DNA from: a bacterium
GTDB taxonomy: Bacteria > Verrucomicrobiota > Kiritimatiellia > RFP12 > UBA1067
Direction of reading: 5' to 3'
NCBI GenBank assembly: GCA_025360845.1
Contig: JANYBJ010000190.1
Location: 1 to 49,818, forward strand
DNA length: 49,818 bases
Position numbers and translations under genes: made by a program. Numbering within the stretch: position 1 is the stretch's first letter; every line of letters begins with the position of its first letter. The notes under the pieces were generated by a model. It was not told where the DNA came from, ran no database searches, and was given only the letters and a program-made list of their open reading frames with translations. This document shows, piece by piece, positions 16,134-24,602 of the stretch.

Positions 16134-18554
16134 ATGCGTAAGATCGAAGTGCTGTGTGGAGCCGTGTTGTTTGCTGGAATGTCTTTTGCGGTTTCAGACG
16201 GAATTGTGGTGAAACGTGTGGCAGGCAAGGGCAATGAGAGCGCACTTAAACCGCTCGTTGCGGAGCAGGCCAAGCCATACGGCAACGGCTTCATCCGCGA
16301 GGGCGAAACCTATGTGTGCGACAACGGCACGAACGCTTCGGGGCAGCGCGGCATCTCATGGTCGGTCGAGTTGAACCAGACGTCGGCCGTGCCGGTGATC
16401 GCCTCGGCCTGGGCTAAGTCCGAAGGGGTGCAGGGATCGCCCGGAGGCGACTTCTCGCTCTATCTTGATCTGGAATACATGGACGGCACACCGCTGTGGG
16501 GACAGATCGCCGCGTTCGACGTCGACTCGGAAGCGGGCTGGCACCGGCGCGAGGTTTTGATCATGCCCGATAAGCCGATCCGCCGCGTGAGCTATTACCT
16601 GCTCTCACGGTATCACGCCGGCAAGGCGCTGTTCAAAGAGCCGCGCTTCGGTGTTCTGGAGGCTGACGATAAGCTGCGTTTCGACGGCGTCGTGACCGAG
16701 CAGGCGCGCCCGCCTGAGACGGGTTTCCTGCTGCGCGACGTGGCGCAAAACTCCGACTTTGTGGCGCTCGGACGCGAGGCGCTGGGCGTGAAGCAGACCA
16801 CCCGGACGCGGCGCGGCGCGGGCGTGACCTTCTTCGAGGTGACGCTGGAAGACCGGACCGGCAAAGACCGCGCGCTGACGCTGGTGTACACGATACCGCT
16901 GAAAAAGGGCGGACTTACGTGGTTTCAGCACCCGCGCCGCTCCATTCCGCTGGCCGAGGCGAAAAACGAAATCATGTATACGACGCTGCAGCCGGTCGGA
17001 GCGAACGGCCGGCTATCGCGATACCCCTTCGGCGCCGTGGCTTGCGCAGGCAAGGGGCGCGCCATCGGCCTCGATCCCGCGACACCCCTGGTTTTCCGCG
17101 CAGGATGCCAGCCGGTCACGCGTGAGCTGTTCTTGGCGTGCGACATCGGCCTCACGCCTGAAAAACCCTCCGCTTCGTTCCGCTTCTGCGTGTTCGATTT
17201 CGACGCCGCCAGCGGTTTCCGCGGAGCGCTGTCGCGCTACTACGCGCTCTACCCCGATGCGTTTGTGACGCGCATCAAGCAGCAAGGTGTCTGGATGCCC
17301 TTCGCAAGCATCAGCAAGGTCGAGGGCTGGGAAGACTTCGGGTTCCGCTTCAAGGAGGGCGACGACGAGACCGCGTGGGACGACGCGCACGACATCCTGA
17401 CCTTCCGCTATACCGAGCCGATGACCTGGTGGATGCCGCTCTCGGGCGACGGGCCGCGCACGCTGGCGCGTGGCGCAGAGGAGGCCAAACTGCTGGCGGC
17501 GGCGGGCGACAGAGCCGCGCAGGCGTGGGTCAGCAGCGCGTTTGCCGATGAGAAGGGACGGATACCGGGCCGCGTATTGGATACGCCGTGGTGCAACGGC
17601 GTGGTCTGGAGCATGAACTCCGCGCCGGGCGTTGCGGGTGCGGTCACCGACTTCACGAACAAATGGAGCGCCGAGTACGTCGAGACTCAGTATGGCGCTG
17701 CCCGCAAGGCGACCTGCGACGGAGAGTACATCGACTCGTCCGAGGCCTATGTAACCGAGAACCTCGACTTCCGGCGCGGCCATTTCGCGGGCGCCGAACG
17801 TCCCCTCTGTTATGCGCTCGGCTCCCGCAAAGTGGGCCTGTTTAAAGGCATGATCGGCTTCGAGTACGTGCGGGCGCTCGAAAAGGAGATGCACGCACGC
17901 GGTCGCAACATGATGGCCAATGGAACGCCGATCAGTTGGTGCTGGCTCGCCCCTCTGCTGGATGTGATGGGCACGGAGACCGACTGGAACAATGGCGGAA
18001 AATGGGACCCGATGTCCGACGAGGAACTGCTCTACCGGCGGGCGCTGTGCAAAGGCAAGCCCTACTGTTTCCTGATGAACACCGACTTCTCGAAATTCCC
18101 TTACGAAGCCTCCGAAAAGTTCATGAAGCGCGCGCTGGCCTACGGCATGTTCCCCGGCTATTTCAGCGCCGACGCGTCGACCGGCCACTACTTCACGCGG
18201 CCCGAGCTGTACAACCGCGACCGCCCGCTCTTCAAGAAATATGTGCCGCTGTGCAAGAGCGTGGCCGAGGCGGGCTGGGAGCCTCTCACAGGCGCCGTAT
18301 CAGACAACGAGTCCATCATCGTGGAGCGGTTCGGCTGCCCGCCCGGCCGCAGCTACCTGACGGTCTACAACTTGGCAGAAACCCGGCAGAAGGCTACGGT
18401 GACGCTGACCGCGCTGACGGCTCCCGGCGTGTGCCGCGAGCAGGTGACAGGCGGCGAGATCACATGGAAAGATAAGCACACGCCGATCGAACTCGATGCG
18501 GGGGACGTGCGCGTGCTCGAGTTTGCAGGCCCTCAGGCGGAAGCTAACAGGTGA
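16134..18554 (+). CDS. Secreted glycosidase-like protein, family not assigned
   Basis: 806 residues from the ATG at 16134, which follows AGGGGGGAAG; an in-frame ATG at 16065 has no such site. A signal peptide ends near residue 20 (AVLFAGMSFAVSDG). The N-terminal 200 residues look like a carbohydrate-binding jelly roll (ISWSVELNQTS, GDFSLYLDLEYMDG). The centre is beta-rich. The part from about 400 onward resembles a TIM-barrel glycosidase: CDGEYIDSSEAY, GRNMMANGTPISWCWLAP, VMGTETDWNN, YCFLMNTDF. Acidic residues in DGEYIDSSE and GTETDW are candidates for catalysis. A small beta domain closes it. It has its own promoter and converges with the HEAT-DUF1080 gene, with 12 bases between them. I do not recognise a numbered GH family. 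Confidence 0.6.
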   Translation: MRKIEVLCGAVLFAGMSFAVSDGIVVKRVAGKGNESALKPLVAEQAKPYGNGFIREGETYVCDNGTNASGQRGISWSVELNQTSAVPVIASAWAKSEGVQGSPGGDFSLYLDLEYMDGTPLWGQIAAFDVDSEAGWHRREVLIMPDKPIRRVSYYLLSRYHAGKALFKEPRFGVLEADDKLRFDGVVTEQARPPETGFLLRDVAQNSDFVALGREALGVKQTTRTRRGAGVTFFEVTLEDRTGKDRALTLVYTIPLKKGGLTWFQHPRRSIPLAEAKNEIMYTTLQPVGANGRLSRYPFGAVACAGKGRAIGLDPATPLVFRAGCQPVTRELFLACDIGLTPEKPSASFRFCVFDFDAASGFRGALSRYYALYPDAFVTRIKQQGVWMPFASISKVEGWEDFGFRFKEGDDETAWDDAHDILTFRYTEPMTWWMPLSGDGPRTLARGAEEAKLLAAAGDRAAQAWVSSAFADEKGRIPGRVLDTPWCNGVVWSMNSAPGVAGAVTDFTNKWSAEYVETQYGAARKATCDGEYIDSSEAYVTENLDFRRGHFAGAERPLCYALGSRKVGLFKGMIGFEYVRALEKEMHARGRNMMANGTPISWCWLAPLLDVMGTETDWNNGGKWDPMSDEELLYRRALCKGKPYCFLMNTDFSKFPYEASEKFMKRALAYGMFPGYFSADASTGHYFTRPELYNRDRPLFKKYVPLCKSVAEAGWEPLTGAVSDNESIIVERFGCPPGRSYLTVYNLAETRQKATVTLTALTAPGVCREQVTGGEITWKDKHTPIELDAGDVRVLEFAGPQAEANR

Positions 18555-18566
18555 CTTTGTGCGGGT

Positions 18567-21188
18567 CTATTTCAACTCTTTGATACGCAGGTTGCGGTAC
18601 TGGATTTTCATCGGCGGACCCGCGTGCATCTGCAGGGTGATGAAGCCCTTGAGCGGGTTGTCGGGACGGTGGTCCTCAAACTCGCAGGTCTTCATACCGT
18701 TGACGAAAAGCGTGATCGCCGGGCCTTTGCAGATGATGGTGTACTCGTTCCAGTCGTCCCCCTTGAAGACCTTGTCCTGAAGCGCCTTGCTGTCGGCGAA
18801 CCGCTCGACGGTTTTCTGACCGTTGGCGTCGATAACGACCTTTGCGCCGCGCTCGCCCACCAGATGCTGCGCGGGGTGGTAGAGAAAGCCGACGTAGTCG
18901 CCGCCGCCGTTCATATCGGCCTGGTAGCCGTTGTCGCCGATCTCCTGATCCTTGCAGCGGAGCTGGATGCCGGAGTTGGCGCCAGGGCTCAGGCGGAACT
19001 CCGCGCGCATCTCGAAATCGCCGGGTTGTCCGCCCGTCCAGATGAGCTGGCTGTTCTTCGTACACGGCTTCTCTTCGGAACTCTGAGCCTGAAGGATGCC
19101 GTCCTTGACCTGCCACCAGCCGTCGCCGCCCTTCCATTGATCGAGGTTGATGCCGTTGAACATCGGCTTGAAGCCCTGCTCGGCGAACTGCCGCCGGGTA
19201 ACGGTGAATGCGGCCGTGAGAAAGGCCTTGTCCTCGTCGCGGACCGCCCACGACTGCGCCTGTTCCAGACGGGCGATCTGCTTCTCCAGCGGAATGGTGA
19301 AACTCAGCTCCAGTTGACGAACGAAGCCGCGCAGGGCGAGAATCTTCAGGCGGTCCGTGGGCGCGTTCTGGGAAAAGGCGGCGGCATCCTCGAGCGCTTC
19401 GGGAGTGGTCCACTCGGCAAGCGCGCGGACGGCGGCCTCGCGCAGTGCCGCATCTGACGTCTGCGCCGCGGCGGCGCGGGCGACGGCAAGCCCCTGATCA
19501 TTCGAGAGCGCTGTCAGCACCTTGAAGAGGGCGAGTTTCTCCGGCCCCTGCGCGGCGTCGTAGGCGGCCTTGACCGGAGTCATCGCCACCGGCAGCAAGG
19601 TCTCACCGCTCAAGTGGACGGAGTCGTTCTCGCGCACCTGGACGCTTTTCTCAGCGCCGTCGAATAGGTAGACCATGCGCAGCGCCTTGGGTTTTCCCGG
19701 CGCGGGATCTTCGCTGAACCCGTCCCAGCGGCAGAGGCGGCCCGAGGCCTGGATAGTGATGGAGCCGGCGTCCACGAGCTTTTGGACATTGGCGGTGACG
19801 TCTTGGGTCAGGTCGTTCTCGAAGTTGCCGTAGAACGCACTCTTGATGACGGTCTTGCCGCCGCGGGGGCGCGCATAGCGCGAACAGAGGGAGGAGAGCG
19901 CCCGGATGGCGGTCTCGCTCTGCGGAGCCTTCGCGAGGACGGCCAGCAGCGCCGGAATCTCCTTGTCCGTGCCGAGATCTCCCACGCCCTTGACAGCGGC
20001 ATCGAGGATCTTCGCGTCGGCATCGGAGGTGAGTTTCACCAGCGACGGCACAGCCGAGGCCATGCGACGGCGCAGCGCCATGTCGATGCCGGCCAGACGG
20101 GTGGCGACGTCGGCATCCGCCATCATGACCAGCACGGCGTCGTCCGCGGCTTTGCCCGCGAACCCCATGATCTCATCCTTGGCGGCATCGGCGATGGCGC
20201 GGTCCTCATGTTTGGCCAGCGCCAGCAGCGGGGTCATGGCCGAGGGGTCGTTGAGCGTCGCGAGCGCGGCGGCCGCGACGAGGCTGCTCAAGGGGCTGAC
20301 GGCGCCCTCGCCCTTGGCCAGTGCGGCCAGAGCCGGAACGGCGGCCTTGTCGCCGCGCTGGCCCAGAATGGTCGCCAGACGCGTCTGCACCGCAGGCGCC
20401 TTGGGGAGTGCCGCGGCGAAAGCGGCGGTCGCCTTTTTGCTCTTCGGGAAATCCAAAGCCGCGCGCAGAGCCGCGTCCACGGTGTCGGCATCCGCGCTGG
20501 CGACGGCCTCTTCCCAGAGTTTCACGCCCTTCTTATCGCCCGCAGCGACGATCTCCCCGCGCAGAGCGGCCAAGCGTGTGCCGGGAGTGACGTTGTCTTT
20601 GGCGTTGCGGATATCGGCGTAATAGGCCGCAGCTTTGGATGGGTCGGCATCCGCGACTTTTCCGGTGCCGTTCAGGTAGGCCACCGCCACGCAGGTGTTC
20701 TTGCCGAGGCCGGCTTTGAGCGCGGCCATCGCCTTGGGCGTGGCCAACTTGCCCAGGGACTGAACGGCCGCCTCCACGACGCCGGTGTCGTTGTCAGACA
20801 TTTTCCCGCTCAGCACCGCGACCGAACGCGCGTCGCCGCGGTTGCCCATCGACTGCAGCACGCCCACCAGCGCCGGGCCGGTAAGGCGTCCCGCCACCTC
20901 GCAGAAGGCCGTCTCGACCGCAGGGTCGGGAATCATCTCCAGCCCGTAGCGCGCCGCGTGGCGGAGAACCGGCTTCTCGCTCGCGAGGAGCGCGGTCAAC
21001 GGGGCGATGGCCGTCCGGGACCCGCACCAGCCGAGATTCTGGCAGGCTGTGACCTTGTCGTTGTCCGATGTCTCCGCTTTCTGCAAGACCTCGATCAGCT
21101 TCCCCTCGTCCAAGAGGATACCCTTGTCCAACTCGGCCGTGGCGCAGAGCGCCGCCAGCCCCGTCATCACGCAAAACAGTGTTTTCAT
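18567..21188 (-). CDS. Exported HEAT-repeat protein fused to a DUF1080 domain
   Basis: 873 residues with a signal peptide (MKTLFCVMTGLAALCATAEL). Residues about 30-470 are alanine-rich HEAT-like helical repeats (VLRHAARYGLEMI, VVEAAVQSLGKLATPKAMAALKAGL, ILDAAVKGVGDLGTDKEIPALLAVL). A short beta segment follows, then more helices to about 660. A DUF1080/3-keto-disaccharide hydrolase domain closes the protein, from GFKPMFNGINLDQWKG (about 669) to IQYRNLRIKELK. It is the second gene of a minus-strand operon, 60 bases after the Tat-exported Gfo/Idh/MocA oxidoreductase. The pair suggests oxidation of a glycoside to the 3-keto form and cleavage in the periplasm. The HEAT part may scaffold a partner (inference). 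Confidence 0.87.
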   Translation of the reverse strand: MKTLFCVMTGLAALCATAELDKGILLDEGKLIEVLQKAETSDNDKVTACQNLGWCGSRTAIAPLTALLASEKPVLRHAARYGLEMIPDPAVETAFCEVAGRLTGPALVGVLQSMGNRGDARSVAVLSGKMSDNDTGVVEAAVQSLGKLATPKAMAALKAGLGKNTCVAVAYLNGTGKVADADPSKAAAYYADIRNAKDNVTPGTRLAALRGEIVAAGDKKGVKLWEEAVASADADTVDAALRAALDFPKSKKATAAFAAALPKAPAVQTRLATILGQRGDKAAVPALAALAKGEGAVSPLSSLVAAAALATLNDPSAMTPLLALAKHEDRAIADAAKDEIMGFAGKAADDAVLVMMADADVATRLAGIDMALRRRMASAVPSLVKLTSDADAKILDAAVKGVGDLGTDKEIPALLAVLAKAPQSETAIRALSSLCSRYARPRGGKTVIKSAFYGNFENDLTQDVTANVQKLVDAGSITIQASGRLCRWDGFSEDPAPGKPKALRMVYLFDGAEKSVQVRENDSVHLSGETLLPVAMTPVKAAYDAAQGPEKLALFKVLTALSNDQGLAVARAAAAQTSDAALREAAVRALAEWTTPEALEDAAAFSQNAPTDRLKILALRGFVRQLELSFTIPLEKQIARLEQAQSWAVRDEDKAFLTAAFTVTRRQFAEQGFKPMFNGINLDQWKGGDGWWQVKDGILQAQSSEEKPCTKNSQLIWTGGQPGDFEMRAEFRLSPGANSGIQLRCKDQEIGDNGYQADMNGGGDYVGFLYHPAQHLVGERGAKVVIDANGQKTVERFADSKALQDKVFKGDDWNEYTIICKGPAITLFVNGMKTCEFEDHRPDNPLKGFITLQMHAGPPMKIQYRNLRIKELK

Positions 21189-21248
21189 TGTGAAAGCCCT
21201 TGTCGGAAGAATCGAAGAAATCGAGTGAATCGAATGTTCAGAAACGGG

Positions 21249-22589
21249 TTAAACGATCTGCCAGCCCTCGCGGGCTGCGCGGGAGCGGAACCGGTTGGCC
21301 TGCTCGTCGTTGACGAACTCCTCCTTGACGGGGTCCCAGGTGAGGTCGCGCTTCAGCCACTGGGCGATGTTCGCGCAGTGGACGGTGCTCATCGAGCGGT
21401 GCATGAGTCTGGGGTTGGCCACGGTGACGGTGCGGTTCTTGACGCACTTGAAGAAATCCTGCATGTGCCCGACCACATGCCCCGTGCGGGTGAGGTAGTC
21501 CTGAAGGATCTTGTTGTAGTCGGCCAGCATCGCGGGATTCGAGACCTCCGGGCGCGCGTAGCCGTCGGCGCAGGCGCACCAGCCCTCGCTGCCGACGTAG
21601 CGGACGCCGCAGGTGCCGCGCCACCCCTCCTGCTTCTGGATCATGGTCACGCCGTTCGCGAAGGGCATCGCCATGCCGTCCGCCGTCGGGTTCGTGACGT
21701 AGGGGTAACGGACAGGGGAAGTGTTCTCCATGCCCAGCGCCGCATGACACTGCGCAAAGGTGTGCGAGCCCCACTCGCCGATGACGCTGGTGTAGAAGTC
21801 GTGCTGGGCATGCCAGCCGCCGCGGGTGTAATCGATGTGGAAGGGGCGCCACGGACAGGGGCCGAGCCAGCGGTCCCAGTCGATTTCCTGCGGGTCAGGA
21901 AGCGGCTGCCCCGGCAGCCATTCGCGGCTCATGTTGACGTTGCCCCACGGCGCGAGGTGCGCGTAGACGGTCTTGACCTCGCCCAAGCGGCCCAGACGCA
22001 ACAGCTCGTTGCAGACGATGAAATTCGCCTCGCTCAGGCGCTGCATGCCGGCCTGGTAGACCCGGCCGTACTGCTGGGCGGTCTTGACCACGGCCTGTCC
22101 CTCGGCGATGGTCATTGAGGCAGGCTTCTCGGTGTAGACGTCCTTCCCGGCGCGCATGGCGCGGATCGAGACGGTGGCGTGGAGGCGGTCGCTGGTAGCC
22201 GTGAGAATCGCGTCGATGTCCGGGCGCGCCAACACGTCCATCATCTCGATATAGGTCTTGCAGTCGGTGTTGCCGTACTTTCTATCGGCCATCGCCTTGA
22301 TGGCTTCGCGGCGCTCGCGCCGCACATCGCAAATGGCCACGAACTGCGCCTGCGGGTCCGGCAGAATCCAACTGTCCAGGTCTCCGGTGCCGCGCCCCCC
22401 CAAGCCGATGCCGGCCATTACGATTCGGTTGCTCGGCGCCACGGTGCCATCACGCCCCAGCGCTGACGCCGGAATGACAAACGGCATGGCGACCGCCCCG
22501 CCGGCAACCGCCGCCCGCTTCAGAAACTGACGGCGACTCACCGCCCCGCTGCTCCCCTTTTGTTCCGTCCCCGGCAAACGCATCTTCAT
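21249..22589 (-). CDS. Tat-exported Gfo/Idh/MocA family oxidoreductase
   Basis: 446 residues from the ATG at 22589, which follows AGGGGG by about eight bases; a longer form from 22622 lacks a site. The Tat signal is SRRQFLKRAAVAGGAVAMPF. The Rossmann fold starts at IVMAGIGLGGRGTGDL, and the family motif YTEKPASMTIAEGQAV contains the EKP lysine. The C-terminal half is the usual Gfo/Idh/MocA beta sheet (DRWLGPCPWRPFHIDYTRGGWH). Exported members of this family in PVC bacteria are taken to carry pre-bound NAD(P) and act on sugars. The next gene is a DUF1080 fusion, which matches the oxidise-then-cleave 3-keto-glycoside scheme. It diverges from a PAS-like/AraC regulator. Confidence 0.92.
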   Translation of the reverse strand: MKMRLPGTEQKGSSGAVSRRQFLKRAAVAGGAVAMPFVIPASALGRDGTVAPSNRIVMAGIGLGGRGTGDLDSWILPDPQAQFVAICDVRRERREAIKAMADRKYGNTDCKTYIEMMDVLARPDIDAILTATSDRLHATVSIRAMRAGKDVYTEKPASMTIAEGQAVVKTAQQYGRVYQAGMQRLSEANFIVCNELLRLGRLGEVKTVYAHLAPWGNVNMSREWLPGQPLPDPQEIDWDRWLGPCPWRPFHIDYTRGGWHAQHDFYTSVIGEWGSHTFAQCHAALGMENTSPVRYPYVTNPTADGMAMPFANGVTMIQKQEGWRGTCGVRYVGSEGWCACADGYARPEVSNPAMLADYNKILQDYLTRTGHVVGHMQDFFKCVKNRTVTVANPRLMHRSMSTVHCANIAQWLKRDLTWDPVKEEFVNDEQANRFRSRAAREGWQIV

Positions 22590-22613
22590 GTTACGCCCCC
22601 TTTTTGAGGAAAT

Positions 22614-22623
22614 GTTGATCAAC
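22614..22623. promoter_or_regulatory. Palindrome between the oxidoreductase and regulator genes
   Basis: GTTGATCAAC is a perfect 10-bp palindrome 24 bases upstream of the oxidoreductase ATG. It is a possible operator for the divergent AraC-type regulator. A second palindrome, GTGTACAC, lies at 22683-22690 over the regulator's own -10 region. Confidence 0.35.
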
Positions 22624-22661
22624 TGTACGTTTGGACTTTACGCTTTTCCGTTTACTGCGTC

Positions 22662-22691
22662 TTGTAAAGCACTCCTAAAAATGTGTACACT
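22662..22691 (+). promoter_or_regulatory. Promoter of the PAS-like/AraC gene, predicted leaderless
   Basis: TTGTAA (22662-22667), an 18-base spacer and TACACT (22686-22691). Six bases then separate the -10 from the ATG at 22698, so the predicted +1 coincides with the start codon. The palindrome GTGTACAC overlaps the -10. Confidence 0.5.
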
Positions 22692-22697
22692 ATCCGC

Positions 22698-23444
22698 ATG
22701 AATCCGAAAACGCTACAGAAGCGCTTTCTTGCGCAGATCGGGGAACTGGACTCCTTCCACAAGCTCATCGATCTTCTGCCGGACGTCGGCTTCTTCATGA
22801 AGGACAGCCAAGGTCGCTTCATGTTGAACAATCTGCGGGCCTGTCAGTTCTGCAATGCCGACAACGAGATGCAGACCATCGGTAAAACGGATTACGACTT
22901 TTTTTCGAAAGACCGGGCCGATTTTTATGTCCAGGGCGACCAGGCGGTGATGTCCACCGGCATCCCCATCATCAATCAGATCGCGCCCGCGCCTGAGCAC
23001 TCGGACCGGCTGATGGTCCACAGCAAGTTCCCGGTCTACGACAAGAAGGGCAACCCCATCGGCGTGGTCGGCTTCCACCGCATCGTGGACGATCTGCGCG
23101 ACACGCCCCGCTGGCACGGGCGCTTCGCCCAGGTGGTCGCCCACATCCACACGCACTACGGCGAGAACCTCGACATCAAACGACTGGCCAAGCTCGCGGG
23201 CGTCTCGCAGAGCCAATTCGAGCGTCGCTTCAACCGGATCTTCGGATCAACGCCTTACGAATATCTGCTGCGCGTGCGTATTGCCGCCGCACGGACCTTG
23301 TTGGAAACGACCGACCGCACGATCGCGGACATCGCCTGCGAGACCGGCTTCTACGATCACAGCCACTTCACCCGCACCTTCAAGCGAATCATCGGCGTCT
23401 CTCCCGGCCACTACCGCAAGAGCCACCTTTCCGAAGCGCTGTGA
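22698..23444 (+). CDS. PAS-like sensor AraC-family regulator
   Basis: 248 residues from the ATG at 22698; an in-frame GTG at 22683 lies inside the promoter. Residues about 20-135 look like a PAS fold (LIDLLPDVGFFMKDSQGRFMLNN, GKTDYDFFSKDRADFYVQGDQAV, VHSKFPVYDKKGNPIGVVGFHR). Residues about 150-245 are the AraC double HTH: LAKLAGVSQSQFERRFNRIF, and then TIADIACETGFYDHSHFTRTFKR. It is divergent from the Gfo/Idh/MocA and HEAT-DUF1080 operon, so it probably controls that operon. It lacks a ribosome binding site. It converges on the small HTH-like gene, with 22 bases between the stops. Confidence 0.9.
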   Translation: MNPKTLQKRFLAQIGELDSFHKLIDLLPDVGFFMKDSQGRFMLNNLRACQFCNADNEMQTIGKTDYDFFSKDRADFYVQGDQAVMSTGIPIINQIAPAPEHSDRLMVHSKFPVYDKKGNPIGVVGFHRIVDDLRDTPRWHGRFAQVVAHIHTHYGENLDIKRLAKLAGVSQSQFERRFNRIFGSTPYEYLLRVRIAAARTLLETTDRTIADIACETGFYDHSHFTRTFKRIIGVSPGHYRKSHLSEAL

Positions 23445-23466
23445 AAAGTCGAACGGCTGCTCACGT

Positions 23467-23730
23467 TCAATCTGACTCATAGTTGAAGAGGTCAAGGAGC
23501 GTATAGGTCTTGTTTGTGGCGGCGTTGAGCGCGGCAAGGACGATGGCCTGCGTATTCGGCGTCAGGCGTCGGCCCTTGCAGGCCCGCGACACCATTTTGT
23601 GCGTCATCTGAACAGGCGAGGCGGTCACCAGGTCATGGGGTTTAAGCCCGGCCTCCTCCATGATGCGTGCAATGGGCTGCTCACCCAGATTCCGCTCGAT
23701 CGCGTCTTCCTTCATTGTTTCGTCTTTCAT
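23467..23730 (-). CDS. Small helix-turn-helix-like protein, unknown function
   Basis: 87 residues. The start at 23730 overlaps the esterase stop as ATGA, so it is translationally coupled; ATG at 23715 is an alternative with GAAAC-poor context. The core PVQMTHKMVSRACKGRRLTP, followed by NTQAIVLAALNAAT, has the spacing of a lambda-repressor-type helix-turn-helix. It ends in a hydrophobic LLDLFNYESD tail. It is the last gene of the HTH-cupin, acyl-CoA ligase and esterase operon. No enzyme motif is present. A DNA-binding accessory regulator is the best guess; I do not know a named family. Confidence 0.65.
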   Translation of the reverse strand: MKDETMKEDAIERNLGEQPIARIMEEAGLKPHDLVTASPVQMTHKMVSRACKGRRLTPNTQAIVLAALNAATNKTYTLLDLFNYESD

Positions 23731-24572
23731 TTCGTGACTCGTGAAAGCCATGCGGCCGCAAGTTCAGGCCACACGTCCGTGGTCTTGCCCATTTTTCGCA
23801 AACCATACCCGTGCCCGCCGTTCGGGAAGAGGTGCAGCTCCGCCGGCGCCTTCGCAGTCTTGAGTGCGATATAATAGGCCAGACTGCTGTCCACATACGG
23901 GTTGTCATCTTCAGCCTGTACCAGGAAGGTCGGCGGCACCTGCGCCGTCACCGGCAGTTCCGGCGCCATCGCATAGCCGTCGCGGTTCAGATAGGCGGGA
24001 TAGATGATGAGCGCAAAATCGGGCCGGCTCGGCTGCTTGTCCACCTCATCGACCGCCTCATAAAAGCGCTTTTCAAAGTTTGTACACGTGCGGACTGAGA
24101 GATGCGCACCCGCCGAGAACCCCATGATTCCCAGCCGCTTCGGGTCGATGTTGAGCGACTGGGCTTGGGAGCGGATCAGCCCCATGGCCCGCTGCGCGTC
24201 GCACAGCGCCCCGTCGCGGTTGCCGGGCACGCGGTACTTGAGGATGAACGCGGAAATGCCTTGGCTGTTGAGCCACGCCGCGATCTCCGTCCCCTCGAGG
24301 TTCCATGCGAGAATGCCGTACCCGCCGCCCGGGCATATCATCACCGCGGGATTGGGCTTGCCCGTATCCTTGGCGAGAAAGACGGTCAGGCTCGGCACGT
24401 TCACATCCGTCAGGCGGATGATGTCGTCCGTGGAAGGGTTCACCTTCTCCGGCGCATCGCTCGTCTTGAGAGGCGTCTTGCCCTCCGGCCACACGGCGAT
24501 CACCGGCTGCTCGGCGCATGCCGCCGACACCATCGCGCACACCGTCACCCATGCCATACATCCCCTATTCAT
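23727..24572 (-). CDS. Exported alpha/beta hydrolase (acetyl-esterase-like)
   Basis: 281 residues; AAAGGA lies eight bases before the ATG. A signal peptide ends at about residue 20 (VCAMVSAACAEQP). The alpha/beta-hydrolase fold shows an oxyanion segment (MICPGGGYGILAWN), nucleophile elbow GFSAGAH, acid region VQAEDDNPY and catalytic His in FPNGGHGYGLR. This is the pattern of BD-FAE/acetylxylan-esterase-like enzymes that deacylate plant or algal glycans or small esters in the periplasm. It lies 30 bases after the acyl-CoA ligase gene and overlaps the small HTH-like gene by four bases. Confidence 0.9.
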   Translation of the reverse strand: MNRGCMAWVTVCAMVSAACAEQPVIAVWPEGKTPLKTSDAPEKVNPSTDDIIRLTDVNVPSLTVFLAKDTGKPNPAVMICPGGGYGILAWNLEGTEIAAWLNSQGISAFILKYRVPGNRDGALCDAQRAMGLIRSQAQSLNIDPKRLGIMGFSAGAHLSVRTCTNFEKRFYEAVDEVDKQPSRPDFALIIYPAYLNRDGYAMAPELPVTAQVPPTFLVQAEDDNPYVDSSLAYYIALKTAKAPAELHLFPNGGHGYGLRKMGKTTDVWPELAAAWLSRVTK

Positions 24573-24602
24573 CGCACACGTCCTTTCTCACTTGTTCAAC
24601 GC

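Noticed and set aside
19782-22118. 778-codon plus-strand frame across the HEAT-DUF1080 and oxidoreductase genes
   Set aside because: It spans two genuine minus-strand genes, has Arg/Gly/Val/His-rich shadow composition and no domain.
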